Shown here in pieces: positions 49,277 to 61,775 of a DNA stretch of 61,775 bases. The stretch comes from Burkholderiaceae bacterium. Lineage in GTDB: Bacteria; Pseudomonadota; Gammaproteobacteria; Burkholderiales; Burkholderiaceae_C. Position 1 is the first letter of the stretch. Every line of letters starts with the position of its first letter. The notes beneath the pieces were generated by a model that was not told the DNA's origin, ran no database searches, and saw nothing but the letters and a program-made list of their open reading frames with translations. The stretch is taken from the NCBI GenBank assembly GCA_030654805.1, contig JAURWR010000053.1, positions 1 through 61,775 of the forward strand, read 5' to 3'. The position numbers and the translations under genes were made by a program.

Positions 49277-51403
49277 ATGTCCGGCGCCGATAAGCCCCGC
49301 ATGATCGAGATGTTCGTGCCGTCGCTGCTTGCTCTGGACTGGATGCTGGCGTTTCTGGCAGCGTTCGTCTGCCTGGACCTGGCGAAACGTCTCGAATCGA
49401 AGCTCGACCGTGAAGGTTTCGGCTGGCTGCTGGGTGCTTCGCTCGCGCTGGCCACCGGTCTGTGGTCGGCGCAGGTGATCGGCATCGATCGGCTCGACCT
49501 TCCCTATGCCATCGAATACCGGCCGGTGCCCGCTTTCGGCGTTTGGCTCGGCGCTGGAGCCGCCTGCGCGCTGGGTTTGGCCGTGGCATGCCGTCGGTCC
49601 GCAGGCCTGGATCGCACGCTGATCGGTGCCCTCCTGCTGGCCGGCGGCATCGTCGGCATTCAGGTGTCATTCGTCGAGGCGCTGGGCCTGCAACCGGGCC
49701 CGGCATGGTTGCTGCCGGGACTGGGTATCGCGCTCATCGCTGCCGCTGCGGGTTGCTCTGCGGCGTTGTGGCTGTACGCGGAGGTTCGCGTGCGGGTGAA
49801 ACAGGGTTTGCTGGCCTGGCAGGCCGCCGCTGCGCTGATCCTGGGCATCGCGATCGTCGTTTCCCAGAGCCTCGTGATGGGCGCAGCGGGGCTGAATGGG
49901 GTTCATGTCACGACGGCCATGCAGGACGTGTTGTCGGAAGACGCCATGGGCGTGCTGGTCAAGGTCGGCTCAGCGGCCTTGCTGTCGATGTTGCTGGTGA
50001 TGTCGCAGCTCGAAGCGCACCTGCGCGCGTCGTTGCAGCGCGCCAAGGGCGAACTGCGGAAGCAGTCGTTTCGGGACCCGCTGACCGAACTCCCCAACCG
50101 GCAGATTTTCGAGGGCACGCTGGCCCAGGCCGCGCATCAGGCGGACACCAGCCAGGGCGGATTGGCGTTGCTGCTCGTCAACCTCGATGGTTTCAAGCCG
50201 ATCAACGAGTCTCTGGGCCATCGTGTGGGCGATCGCGTGTTGCGCGAGATCGCTGCGCGGCTGCGCAGCCTGGCCCAGGCGCACATGGTCGCGCGGCTGG
50301 GCGGAGATGAATTCCTGCTGCTGATGCCGGACAACCCGACCACCGAACAGGCGGCCGATCTGGCCGCGAGGGTGCTGGGGTCGTTGAGTCTGCCGTGCCG
50401 AATCGAAGGGCGTGAAACCGCAGTGACTGCTTCGATCGGCATCGTCATGTATCCCGAGCACGGCGCGGTCTCGACCTTGATCGCGCATGCGGACGCGGCG
50501 ATGCGATTTGCCAAGTCCAGCGGGGGTGCGACCTACTGCTTCTTCGAGGCACGCATGGTGAGCGGCCTGCGCGAGCAGACCGAGTTGCTTCGCGACCTGC
50601 GCCGGGCACTGGCGCAAGGCGAGCTGGAGTTGTTCTACCAGCCCAAGATTCACGCGCCGACGGGCGAGATCACCGGTGCCGAGGCGCTGATGCGCTGGCA
50701 GCACCCGCGGCTCGGCATGATCAGCCCGGTCGTCTTCATCCCGATCGCCGAGCGCTTCGGCTTGATCGGCTCGCTCGGCAACTGGCTGATCGATGAGGTG
50801 TGCCGGCAGATTCGCGTCTGGCGTGACGGCGGGCTGCGGATGCGTGTGGCGATCAACCTGTCGGTGCATCAGTTGCGCCAGCCGGATCTGGTCGAGCGCA
50901 TTGCCCGCGCCTTGGGAGAACACGACGTCAACCCGGGTCTGCTCACCTGCGAGATTACCGAGTCGGTGGCCATGGAAGACGCCGAAGGCACGATCAGGTT
51001 CTTCGGACAGCTGGCCCAGCTGGGGGTCAGCATCTCGATCGACGATTTCGGCACCGGGCATTCGAGCCTGGCCTACTTGCGCAAGCTGCCAGCCAGCGAA
51101 CTGAAGATCGATCGCAGCTTCGTGCTCGACCTGGAGACCAGCGAAGACGCGCGAAAGGTCGCCTCTGCGGTGATCAATCTGGCGAAATCGCTCGATCTGA
51201 AGGTGGTGGCCGAAGGCGTCGAGACCGAAGGCCAGAACCGCATCCTGCGTGAGTTCGGGTGTGATCAGCTGCAGGGCTACCTGTTCGCCAAGCCGATGTC
51301 GGCAAAGGCGCTGGCGCTGTGGGCGATGGATGATGTCGGCCCGCGATCGATGACTTTCCGTTCGTCCCTGTTCAAGGAAACCCAACCTGCCGAACTGGCA
51401 TGA
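49277..51403 (+). CDS. Membrane GGDEF-EAL protein with a degenerate MHYT-like sensor
   Basis: A 708-residue inner-membrane protein for cyclic-di-GMP turnover. The first 260 residues contain seven hydrophobic segments in an MHYT-like arrangement, but the MHYT motifs read WSAQVIG, GIQVSF and a third position without Met-His-Tyr-Thr. The GGDEF domain (about 270-430) has an intact RLGGDEF and the EAL domain (about 445-690) an intact GAEALMRW, with EITES, DDFGTG, LKIDRSF and EGVE. Both activities are therefore possible. The start is uncertain: the best ribosome-binding site (GGAGG at about 49249) is 23 bases ahead of the ATG at 49277; a GTG at 49271 and an ATG at 49301 are alternatives. Confidence 0.87.
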   Translation: MSGADKPRMIEMFVPSLLALDWMLAFLAAFVCLDLAKRLESKLDREGFGWLLGASLALATGLWSAQVIGIDRLDLPYAIEYRPVPAFGVWLGAGAACALGLAVACRRSAGLDRTLIGALLLAGGIVGIQVSFVEALGLQPGPAWLLPGLGIALIAAAAGCSAALWLYAEVRVRVKQGLLAWQAAAALILGIAIVVSQSLVMGAAGLNGVHVTTAMQDVLSEDAMGVLVKVGSAALLSMLLVMSQLEAHLRASLQRAKGELRKQSFRDPLTELPNRQIFEGTLAQAAHQADTSQGGLALLLVNLDGFKPINESLGHRVGDRVLREIAARLRSLAQAHMVARLGGDEFLLLMPDNPTTEQAADLAARVLGSLSLPCRIEGRETAVTASIGIVMYPEHGAVSTLIAHADAAMRFAKSSGGATYCFFEARMVSGLREQTELLRDLRRALAQGELELFYQPKIHAPTGEITGAEALMRWQHPRLGMISPVVFIPIAERFGLIGSLGNWLIDEVCRQIRVWRDGGLRMRVAINLSVHQLRQPDLVERIARALGEHDVNPGLLTCEITESVAMEDAEGTIRFFGQLAQLGVSISIDDFGTGHSSLAYLRKLPASELKIDRSFVLDLETSEDARKVASAVINLAKSLDLKVVAEGVETEGQNRILREFGCDQLQGYLFAKPMSAKALALWAMDDVGPRSMTFRSSLFKETQPAELA

Positions 51404-51412
51404 AGGCGACGC

Positions 51413-51443
51413 TTGCGCCGATCCGGAGCGCGCTTCCTAGAAT
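51413..51443 (+). promoter_or_regulatory. Putative promoter of metH first half
   Basis: TTGCGC (51413-51418) and TAGAAT (51438-51443) are 19 bases apart. The ATG is six bases after the -10 box, so the transcript could begin at or next to the start codon and lack a leader. No ribosome-binding site is visible before the ATG. Confidence 0.4.
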
Positions 51444-51449
51444 CGGGGC

Positions 51450-52511
51450 ATGAATACCCAGCCCTACACCCGCGGCGCCTTGTTGCCCGAGATCCTGAAA
51501 CAGCGCATCGTCATCCTCGACGGCGCGATGGGCACGATGATCCAGCGCTACAAGCTCGGCGAAGCCGACTACCGGGGCGAGCGCTTCAAGGATCACCCGA
51601 AGGACCTGAAGGGCAACAACGAGTTGCTGCAGTTCACGCGTCCGGACGTGATTTCCGAGATCCACGACCAGTACCTGGCGGCGGGCGCCGACATCATCGA
51701 GACCAACACCTTCGGCGCCACCCGCGTGGCGCAGGACGACTACGGTCTGGCCTCGGTGGCGCGCGAGATGAACGTGGTGGCCGCGCGGCTGGCGCGCGAA
51801 GCCTGCGACCGCTACAGCACGCCCGACAAGCCGCGCTTCGCTGCCGGCGCGCTGGGCCCGACGCCGCGCACCGCGAGCATCAGCCCCGATGTCAACGACC
51901 CTGCCGCGCGCAACGTCAGCTTCGACGAGTTGAAGGACTCGTACCTCGAACAGGCGTCGGGCCTGCTCGAAGGTGGCTGCGACCTGTTCCTGGTCGAGAC
52001 CATCTTCGACACGCTCAACGCCAAGGCGGCCATCTTCGCGCTGGACGAGTTGATGGAGTCGACCGGCGAACGGTTGCCGGTCATCATCTCCGGCACCGTC
52101 ACCGACGCTTCCGGCCGCATCCTGTCGGGGCAGACGGTCACCGCGTTCTGGCACAGCGTGCGCCACGCGCGACCGCTGGCGGTGGGGCTGAACTGCGCGC
52201 TCGGTGCGACGCTGATGCGGCCGTACATCGAGGAGCTGGCCAAGGTGGCGGGCGACACGTTCATCAGCTGCTACCCGAACGCCGGCCTGCCCAACCCGAT
52301 GAGCGACACCGGTTTCGACGAGACGCCGGAGATCACCGGCCGCCTGGTCGAGGAGTTCGCGAAGAGCGGTTTCCTGAACATCGCCGGCGGCTGCTGCGGC
52401 ACGACGCCGGACCACATCGCGCAGATTGCTCAGCGCGTCGGGGCCTACCGACCGCGCTGCCTGCACGATCGTCCGTTCAGCAGCTTGCTGGAGCCGGCCG
52501 CAACGGCTTGA
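51450..52511 (+). CDS. metH1: Methionine synthase homocysteine-binding part (MetH N-terminal half)
   Basis: A 353-residue TIM-barrel homocysteine S-methyltransferase domain, the first quarter of a cobalamin-dependent methionine synthase encoded as two genes. It opens [16 protein letters not shown] and has [12 protein letters not shown], the zinc ligand cysteine in GLNCALGA and the Cys pair in [11 protein letters not shown]. It lacks pterin, cobalamin and activation domains, which are encoded in the second gene 1.5 kb downstream. A degenerate HD-GYP gene on the opposite strand separates the two. The symbol is informal, used here for the separate first half. Confidence 0.95.
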   Translation: MNTQPYTRGALLPEILKQRIVILDGAMGTMIQRYKLGEADYRGERFKDHPKDLKGNNELLQFTRPDVISEIHDQYLAAGADIIETNTFGATRVAQDDYGLASVAREMNVVAARLAREACDRYSTPDKPRFAAGALGPTPRTASISPDVNDPAARNVSFDELKDSYLEQASGLLEGGCDLFLVETIFDTLNAKAAIFALDELMESTGERLPVIISGTVTDASGRILSGQTVTAFWHSVRHARPLAVGLNCALGATLMRPYIEELAKVAGDTFISCYPNAGLPNPMSDTGFDETPEITGRLVEEFAKSGFLNIAGGCCGTTPDHIAQIAQRVGAYRPRCLHDRPFSSLLEPAATA

Positions 52512-52535
52512 TGCCGGTTTGCTGCCGGATGCGGG

Positions 52536-53756
52536 TCAGAGCAGCGGGAGCAGGCTTTCCACGCTCAGCCGCACCTTGACTTCGTGAGGGGCGGCGGTGG
52601 CGGTGATCCCGTAGGCCTTGTGCCGGGTTTCGCGAACGACTGGTTTCGACAAGGGTATGCCGCTGACTCCGACCACGCAGGCCACCACCGGGGTGCTGGC
52701 GATCAGCCCCCGTTTCAACACGATCGCGATTTCCGCCGTTGCCAGCCGAACGAAGGAGCCGGGGGGGTAGATTCCGATGGCCTTGATGATCGCGGCGCCG
52801 GCCTCGTCGGGCTGCTTGTTCTCGTCGTGGTAGGCGGCCTGGGCCGCTGCCGTGGAGGTCATGGCCTTGCGCGTCTTGCGGGGGCTCAAGCGCGCCGCAA
52901 ACACGTCTGCACGCTGAATCAGGCGGGCCATCTGCATTGCGGGTTCCATCGAATTCAGCGGACCGGGTGGGCTGGCGTGATGGTGCTCGACCGCCTGCAG
53001 CCACAGCGTGTCGACGATGCCCAGCTCGGCGAGCTGACGGCTGCCGCGCGCGGCATGGTTGCCGATCTGCTCGCGCTGCTGCTGCGTCGCCGCGTTGTCC
53101 TGCGTCGCCAGCTGATCCTGCAGGTTGGTCATCGTGATGTTCATTGTCAGCGCCGCGCGACGCAGGGGGGACCGCCATTCTTTTGGCCGGCCGGGCAGAT
53201 GGCGGGCCGCGAGTTCGACGATGGTGGCGACCAGCAGCGCGTGACGAGCGCTGTACTTCTCGGTGACGGTGGTGGCGTTGTAGATCAGCGACAGCAGCGC
53301 CGCGTCCGTGCCGCCCAAAAGCAATGACAGCAGGTCCCCGTCGATTTGATCGATGCGATCGATGAAATCGTCCTTCGACGGCTCGCGCAGCGCGGTGGCC
53401 ATCTTGACGACGAGGCCGTCCCAGGTGAGTCGCGCATCTGCTCGGTGGGTGCGTGTCGATGCGGCGAAGTTCTCCACCACGGTGTCCGCATCGACTTCGG
53501 ACTCTGCCTCGGCGATGCGGCCCAGGCGCATGTTGTCTCGCATCATGGAGTCGACCTTGCCGGCCAATGCCTTCCTGAAGGCATTGGCATCGTTGGCGTC
53601 GATGTAGACCCCGCGGTTTTCCAGCTGCTTGAGGACAGCCTCGCTGGCGACCACGCCGCCACGCGGCACCAGCATCAGACCCGCCGAGTCACGCAATGCA
53701 AACGGAACCGGCTGGTTCACGCGTATCGCACTGGTGGAAATGGGAACAACGGCCAT
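52536..53756 (-). CDS. Degenerate HD-GYP-like protein
   Basis: A 406-residue soluble protein whose central part (about 150-330) follows the HD-GYP phosphodiesterase layout but lacks the key residues. The HD pair reads TMNITM where HDIGK is expected, and VEHHHAS keeps the two histidines but not the following Glu or the GYP motif; [20 protein letters not shown] keeps the ADVFDAL-like helix. The N-terminal domain (about 10-55, with [17 protein letters not shown]) resembles the small domain that precedes some HD-GYP proteins. I infer a non-catalytic c-di-GMP effector or scaffold. It lies between the two halves of methionine synthase on the opposite strand. Confidence 0.75.
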   Translation of the reverse strand: MAVVPISTSAIRVNQPVPFALRDSAGLMLVPRGGVVASEAVLKQLENRGVYIDANDANAFRKALAGKVDSMMRDNMRLGRIAEAESEVDADTVVENFAASTRTHRADARLTWDGLVVKMATALREPSKDDFIDRIDQIDGDLLSLLLGGTDAALLSLIYNATTVTEKYSARHALLVATIVELAARHLPGRPKEWRSPLRRAALTMNITMTNLQDQLATQDNAATQQQREQIGNHAARGSRQLAELGIVDTLWLQAVEHHHASPPGPLNSMEPAMQMARLIQRADVFAARLSPRKTRKAMTSTAAAQAAYHDENKQPDEAGAAIIKAIGIYPPGSFVRLATAEIAIVLKRGLIASTPVVACVVGVSGIPLSKPVVRETRHKAYGITATAAPHEVKVRLSVESLLPLL

Positions 53757-53864
53757 GGGTCAGGTGGACACAGGTACAACGGACAGTTTCCGTGCAGTGG
53801 ATATCGGCGTGACGCGCTTCGACTTGAGATGTTGCAGAGCACAAAAGTGCCACCTTACAATTCA

Positions 53865-53960
53865 CCGGCTTTCGAGGAGCGCTGCGACAACCCCGCCGAA
53901 CATCATCGGCCGCCCGTTGCCAGGCTCGAAAGTGCAAGGTTCCAACGGCGCTCCCCCGAC
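53865..53960 (+). ncRNA. S-adenosylhomocysteine (SAH) riboswitch upstream of metH second half
   Basis: The element shows the SAH riboswitch core. Helix P1 is formed by TTCGAG (53871-53876) with CTCGAA (53925-53930). The conserved GAGGAGCGCTGCGAC lies at 53874-53888 and CCAGGCTCG at 53920-53928. A pseudoknot joins GAGCGC (53877-53882) to GCGCTC (53948-53953), within AACGGCGCTC. SAH riboswitches turn on genes for SAH recycling; methionine synthase remakes methionine from homocysteine. About 70 bases separate it from the ATG of the second metH gene. Ends are approximate. Confidence 0.9.
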
Positions 53961-54029
53961 CTTCACAGGCTGCGGTGGGTTGCGCGGCGTGCGAAGTTTC
54001 ACAGACTGCCGAACGTCGAGCCTGCCGCC

Positions 54030-56801
<2,772 letters not shown>

Positions 56802-56804
56802 CGA

Positions 56805-58343
56805 TCAGCGCGTCGCCAGCACCCGCCGGTACTGGATCGCCTCGGCCAGGTGCGTCACCTGGATCGACGCGCTGCCCGCCAGGTCGGCAACGGTGCGAGC
56901 CATCCGCAACACCCGGTGGTGACTGCGGGCCGACCACGCCAGGCGCGATGCGGCCGTTGTCAGGAACCGGGCCGCCGCGTCGTCCAGCCGGCAGTGGGTG
57001 TCCAAGGCGTCGCCCCACAGTGCTGCGTTCAGGCAACCCTGGCGATCGAGTTGCTGCTGCTGAGCGACGGCCACTCGCACGGCAATCACGGCCGTGGGCT
57101 CGCCGTCTGGCGCACCTGCCAACGCCTCGACCGAAAGCGCTGGCACCTCCACCTGCAAGTCGATGCGGTCAAGCAACGGGCCGCTGATGCGCCCCTGGTA
57201 GCGGCTGACTGCTTCCGGCGTGCACCGGCAGTGCCGCAGCGTGCTGCCGTGGTGGCCGCAGGGACAGGGATTCATGGCGGCGATCAATTGGAATCGGGCG
57301 GGAAACTCTGCCTGCCGCGCCGCCCGAGAGATGATGATGCGTCCGGTTTCGAGCGGTTCGCGCAGCGCCTCGAGTGCCATTCGTGGGAACTCGGGCAGCT
57401 CATCCAGGAACAGCACGCCCTCGTGCGCCAGCGAGATTTCCCCAGGGCGCGGCGGTGAGCCGCCCCCGACCAGCGCGACCGATGAAGCCGTGTGGTGAGG
57501 GTGGCGAAACGGCCTGCGGGCCCACTGCGAGGCGTCGAAGACGCTGCCGTTGAGGCTGATCACCGCTGCCGATTCCAGCGCCTGGGCCTCGGACAGCGCC
57601 GGCAGCAACGTGGTGAACCGCTGCGCCAGCATCGATTTTCCGGTGCCCGGAGGCCCGGTCATCAGCACGCTGTGCCCGCCGGCGGCCGCCACTTCGAGTG
57701 CGCGCTTGGCGGCGGTCTGGCCCTTGACATCGCGGAGGTCGATCACGGCTGGCTGCGCCTGATCGCCGTGGGTCGAGGAGAACGTTGGCCGGGCCAGGGG
57801 CAGGTCGACCCGCAGTTCGGCCTCGATCGGCAGCAGCGAGCGCACGACATCGAGCAGGTGCATTGCGCCGTGGATGCGCAGCCCCGGCACCAGCGCGGCT
57901 TCCTGCGCGCTCGATTGAGGCAGCACCAGAGCGCCGGTCGAGTCAGCGCGCTTGAGCGCCAGCGCCATCGCGATCGCACCACGAACGGGTCTCAGATCGC
58001 CAGCCAGAGACAGTTCGCCGGCGTATTCGGCTTGCGCCAAACGCTGTGCATCGATCTGCCCGCTGGCGGCCAGGATGCCCAGGGCAATGGGCAGGTCGAA
58101 GCGCCCCGATTCCTTCGGCAGGTCGGCGGGAGCCAGGTTCACCGTGATGCGCTTGTTGTGCGGAAACTCCAGCGCACTGTTCTGCAAGGCGGCGCGAACC
58201 CGTTCGCGGGCTTCCTTCACTTCGGTATCGGCCAGCCCCACCAGCGTGAAACTCGGCAAGCCGTTGGCGAGGTGAACCTCCACCGTGACCGGAGGTGCAT
58301 TGAGGCCGTCGAGGGCACGGCTGCGGACAAGGGCGAGGGCCAT
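56805..58343 (-). CDS. comM: YifB/ComM-type Mg-chelatase-like AAA+ ATPase
   Basis: A 512-residue ATPase, a hexameric helicase that promotes branch migration during natural transformation. An N-terminal lon-like domain (about 5-170, with VEVHLANGLPSFTLVGLAD and NLAPADLPKESGRFDLPIAL) precedes an AAA+ core with Walker A GPPGTGKS, Walker B LFLDELPEF, the zinc-like cluster NPCPCGHHGS...CRC and a C-terminal DLAGSASI helical region. The ATG at 58341-58343 gives MALALVRSRAL, the family start; a longer frame to 58403 runs into the NtrC/sigma-54 region. Confidence 0.95.
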   Translation of the reverse strand: MALALVRSRALDGLNAPPVTVEVHLANGLPSFTLVGLADTEVKEARERVRAALQNSALEFPHNKRITVNLAPADLPKESGRFDLPIALGILAASGQIDAQRLAQAEYAGELSLAGDLRPVRGAIAMALALKRADSTGALVLPQSSAQEAALVPGLRIHGAMHLLDVVRSLLPIEAELRVDLPLARPTFSSTHGDQAQPAVIDLRDVKGQTAAKRALEVAAAGGHSVLMTGPPGTGKSMLAQRFTTLLPALSEAQALESAAVISLNGSVFDASQWARRPFRHPHHTASSVALVGGGSPPRPGEISLAHEGVLFLDELPEFPRMALEALREPLETGRIIISRAARQAEFPARFQLIAAMNPCPCGHHGSTLRHCRCTPEAVSRYQGRISGPLLDRIDLQVEVPALSVEALAGAPDGEPTAVIAVRVAVAQQQQLDRQGCLNAALWGDALDTHCRLDDAAARFLTTAASRLAWSARSHHRVLRMARTVADLAGSASIQVTHLAEAIQYRRVLATR

Positions 58344-58406
58344 GGCGAGCCATCGTGGCATTTGAAAGCCAGTCGCGACTCCCCCGGAGGTGGGTGAAGC
58401 CAAAGT

Positions 58407-58422
58407 TGCACCACAAAGGTGC
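58407..58422 (+). promoter_or_regulatory. Putative NtrC-binding site
   Basis: TGCACCACAAAGGTGC is a GCACC-N5-GGTGC dyad like the NtrC enhancer consensus. It is about 85-100 bases upstream of a sigma-54 promoter, a usual enhancer distance. It fits nitrogen control of the following torF-glnK-amtB genes. Confidence 0.65.
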
Positions 58423-58505
58423 GGATCGTGAGGGTCGCCCCCAAACAGGGCGGCTTGGAGGGTTGCCGCAGCGCATTCATGGGTCTTTTTTCATGGGAAT
58501 GCAGC

Positions 58506-58521
58506 GGGCACGGTTTCTGCA
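58506..58521 (+). promoter_or_regulatory. Putative sigma-54 promoter
   Basis: GGGCACGGTTTCTGCA has GG at 58507-58508 and GC at 58519-58520 with ten bases between, the exact sigma-54 -24/-12 spacing, and CAC follows the GG. It lies 45 bases before the torF start codon, leaving room for a short leader. Confidence 0.75.
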
Positions 58522-58565
58522 AACCGTGTTCCTGCATCGTCCCTCCACTCTCAATCAGCGAACCC

Positions 58566-59712
<1,147 letters not shown>

Positions 59713-59737
59713 AGCCCAACCGAGAAAGACGAGCCCC

Positions 59738-61288
59738 ATGAAAAAACTGATTGCTACCCTCGCCCTCGGACTTGCCGTCCTGGGCTTCTCTGCCGCGAGC
59801 TTTGCGCAGGACGGCGCTGCGTCCGCTCCGGCGGTCGCCGAAGCTGCGGTGATGGTCACCGAAGCAGCGTCTGCGGCGACCGACGCGATGGCGCCGGCTC
59901 CTGCCGCCGCTGAAGCTGTGGCGGCCACAGCAGCACCAGCTGCTGCGCCGCCGGTGCCGAACAAAGGTGACACCGCTTGGATGTTGGTGTCCACCTTGCT
60001 GGTCATCATGATGGCCGTGCCCGGATTGGCCTTGTTCTACGGCGGCCTTGTCCGCAGCAAGAACATGCTGTCGATCCTGATGCAGGTGATGGTGACCTTC
60101 TCGATGATCGTCGTGCTGTGGTTCGTGTACGGCTACAGCCTGGCGTTCACCGAAGGCAACGCGTTCTTCGGCGGTCTGGACCGTTTGATGATGAAGGGTG
60201 TCTGGGACAACGCTGCGGGCACTTTCGCCAATGCCGCGACGTTCAGCAAGGGCGTCTACATCCCCGAGATCGTGTTCGCGGTGTTCCAGGCGTCATTCGC
60301 TGCGATCACCTGCGCGCTGATCGTCGGTGCGTTCGCCGAACGGGCCAAGTTCTCGGCCGTGCTGTTGTTCATGGCGATCTGGTTCACCTTCAGCTATGCG
60401 CCGATGGCCCACATGGTCTGGTTCTGGATGGGCCCGGATGCGTACGCCAGCAAGGAAGTCGTCGATGAAATGACGTCGAAAGCCGGCTACATCTGGCAAT
60501 CGGGCGCGCTCGACTTCGCGGGCGGCACGGTGGTGCACATCAACGCAGCTGTTGCTGGTCTGGTCGGTGCCTACATGTTCGGCAAGCGCGTCGGCTACGG
60601 CAAGGAGGCGTTCACGCCGCACTCGCTGACACTGACGATGGTTGGTGCCTCGCTGCTGTGGGTGGGCTGGTTCGGCTTCAACGCCGGTTCGGCACTCGAA
60701 GCTAACGGCTTTGCGGCTCTGGCCTTCATCAACACCTTCGGTGCCACGGCGGCGGCGGTGCTGGCTTGGTGCGCGGGTGAAGCGCTGATCAAGGGCAAGG
60801 CGTCGATGCTGGGAGCTGCTTCGGGTGCGGTGGCCGGTCTGGTCGCCATCACGCCGGCTTGCGGCAATGTGGGCATCGGCGGTGCGTTGATCATCGGATT
60901 GGTCGCCGGCTTCGCCTGTCTGTGGGGTGTCAGCGGACTGAAGAAGATCCTCGGTGCCGATGACTCGCTCGACGTGTTCGGGGTTCACGGTGTCGGCGGC
61001 ATCGTCGGCGCGCTGTTGACCGGTGTGTTCAACGCTCCGAGCCTCGGTGGCCCGGGCTACGTGGCCGACTGGGTCACGGTCACGATGGTGACGCCAGCCG
61101 ACTACTCGATCGCCGCCCAGGTGTGGATCCAGGCGAAGGCGGTGCTGATCACGATCGTCTGGTCGGGTGTGGTGTCGATCGTGGCATTCAAGGTGGTCGA
61201 TCTGCTGATCGGATTGCGTGTACCTGAGGACGAGGAGCGCGAAGGCCTCGACATCTCGTCCCACGGCGAGACGGCCTACCACCAGTGA
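59738..61288 (+). CDS. amtB: Ammonium transporter AmtB
   Basis: A 516-residue trimeric inner-membrane ammonium channel with eleven core transmembrane helices. A signal peptide (about 1-23) and an Ala/Pro-rich periplasmic linker (about 25-72) precede the core, which starts GDTAWMLVSTLLVIMM. Family motifs are ALFYGGLVRSKNML, DFAGGTVVHINAAVAGLVGA (the pore histidine) and DDSLDVFGVHGVGGIVGALLTG (the second pore histidine). A cleaved N-terminal signal and a long low-complexity linker are common in betaproteobacterial AmtB. It is followed by a strong terminator. Confidence 0.97.
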   Translation: MKKLIATLALGLAVLGFSAASFAQDGAASAPAVAEAAVMVTEAASAATDAMAPAPAAAEAVAATAAPAAAPPVPNKGDTAWMLVSTLLVIMMAVPGLALFYGGLVRSKNMLSILMQVMVTFSMIVVLWFVYGYSLAFTEGNAFFGGLDRLMMKGVWDNAAGTFANAATFSKGVYIPEIVFAVFQASFAAITCALIVGAFAERAKFSAVLLFMAIWFTFSYAPMAHMVWFWMGPDAYASKEVVDEMTSKAGYIWQSGALDFAGGTVVHINAAVAGLVGAYMFGKRVGYGKEAFTPHSLTLTMVGASLLWVGWFGFNAGSALEANGFAALAFINTFGATAAAVLAWCAGEALIKGKASMLGAASGAVAGLVAITPACGNVGIGGALIIGLVAGFACLWGVSGLKKILGADDSLDVFGVHGVGGIVGALLTGVFNAPSLGGPGYVADWVTVTMVTPADYSIAAQVWIQAKAVLITIVWSGVVSIVAFKVVDLLIGLRVPEDEEREGLDISSHGETAYHQ

Positions 61289-61344
61289 GCTTTCTCGGTT
61301 TCAGGGCACCCGGCTGAGCCTCCGGGTGGTATGGAATCGAGAGC

Positions 61345-61376
61345 AAGAGCCGCCGCGAGGCGGCTCTTGTTTTTTG
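61345..61376 (+). terminator. Intrinsic terminator after amtB
   Basis: AAGAGCCGCC, loop GCGA, GGCGGCTCTT then GTTTTTT: an 11-base stem with a T run, on the plus strand, 57 bases after the amtB stop. Confidence 0.92.
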
Positions 61377-61476
61377 TGCGCATGCTCGCCATCTGCGGAT
61401 GAATCAGCGGGTACTCGCGGCTGAAAACTGCCAAGCCGAGTATCGTTATCCGTCAATCGCAAAACGGGCTCTCGCC

Positions 61477-61775
61477 ATGGTTCCTCATCTCATCACTGCA
61501 CTGACCGGCCCGATCAACGAGCTGGAGCAGCGCATCCTCGAATCGCTGCCTGCCATCGAGCGGTGGTTCCGACTGGAATGGATGGAACACACGCCACCGT
61601 TCTATACGTCGGTGGATGTGCGAAACGCCGGGTTCAAACTGGCCCCGGTGGACACCAACCTGTTTCCAGGTGGGTTCAACAACCTGACAGCCGAGATGCT
61701 GCCGCTGGCGGTGCAGGCGGCGATGGCGGCGATCGAGAAGATCTGCCCCGAGGCCAAGAACCTGCTGCTGATCCC
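61477..61775 (+). CDS. gshA: Glutamate-cysteine ligase, N-terminal fragment
   Basis: The first 99 codons of a proteobacterial-type glutamate-cysteine ligase (GshA family PF08886), the first enzyme of glutathione synthesis; the rest lies past the right edge. The opening is MVPHLITALTGPINELEQRI, then RWFRLEWMEHTPPFYTSVDVRNAGFKLAPVDTNLFPGGFNNL, which matches this family and not the E. coli GshA family. The ATG at 61477 follows the amtB terminator, so it has its own promoter. gshB usually follows in this order, but cannot be seen here. Confidence 0.93.
   Translation, partial: MVPHLITALTGPINELEQRILESLPAIERWFRLEWMEHTPPFYTSVDVRNAGFKLAPVDTNLFPGGFNNLTAEMLPLAVQAAMAAIEKICPEAKNLLLI

Noticed and set aside
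53346-54029. An N-terminal extension of the second metH gene
   Set aside because: The frame is open but covers the opposite-strand HD-GYP gene and the SAH riboswitch; the family start is at 54030 or 54072.

Overview
The window is a GC-rich, densely coded stretch of bacterial chromosome. Gene content points to a betaproteobacterium of the order Burkholderiales, probably near the Leptothrix / Sphaerotilus / Rubrivivax group. The indicators are a DUF3567 protein, a PhaM-type PHA-granule protein, a split MetH, an OxyR-RecG pair, a TorF-GlnK-AmtB cluster, an SAH riboswitch and the short GC-rich palindromic repeats often seen between genes in that order. This placement is inferred from gene families and arrangement only. 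I found no tRNA, rRNA, CRISPR array, prophage or intact insertion sequence.

Layout. 1-8069 (minus strand): the 5' end of prfC, then an envelope-to-cytoplasm signalling cluster read in the order TonB-dependent receptor, an 86-residue membrane-anchored protein, a YfiR-like periplasmic protein, a CHASE8 hybrid histidine kinase and a REC-PAS-GGDEF-EAL response regulator. 8233-12771: DJ-1/PfpI protein, Dps, OxyR and RecG (oxidative stress and DNA repair). 12893-18666: queA and tgt (queuosine) interleaved with a GT39 glycosyltransferase and a DPPR-synthase-like UbiA protein, with repeats between these two. 18688-24870: CPBP protease of the exosortase-associated type, CoA transferase, rlmJ, an old yellow enzyme, a BON-LysM protein, a MOSC protein and a TupA-like binding protein. 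25002-26803: cytochrome b561 plus two YceI proteins. 27157-30619: a DUF1800/DUF1501 pair. 30650-33921: divergent glpK and glpD. 33918-36963: rdgC, a TMEM165/GDT1 transporter and a serine hydrolase.

37058-43644 (minus): a tightly packed run of retropepsin-like protease, phaM, FIST protein, glcD, glcE and glcF; phaM/FIST and FIST/glcD overlap by four bases. 43815-45429: DUF3108 and DUF3567 proteins. 45497-46629: a RES/Xre toxin-antitoxin module with a readable promoter and operator. 46894-51403: a tandem AAA+ ATPase of unknown role and a membrane GGDEF-EAL protein whose MHYT-like sensor has lost its MHYT motifs. 51450-56801: methionine synthase in two genes, separated by an opposite-strand degenerate HD-GYP protein, with the second half preceded by an SAH riboswitch. 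56805-58343: comM. 58407-61288: an NtrC site and sigma-54 promoter ahead of torF-glnK-amtB, then a terminator and the 5' end of gshA.

The most interesting items are the five-gene TonB-YfiR-CHASE8 phosphorelay with a c-di-GMP output, the coupling of PHA-granule and FIST genes to glycolate oxidase, the in-frame dispersed repeat inside recG, the 192-bp inverted-repeat element at 15761-15952, and the unassigned tandem AAA+ ATPase opposite the RES/Xre module. Three c-di-GMP-type proteins here have degenerate domains.
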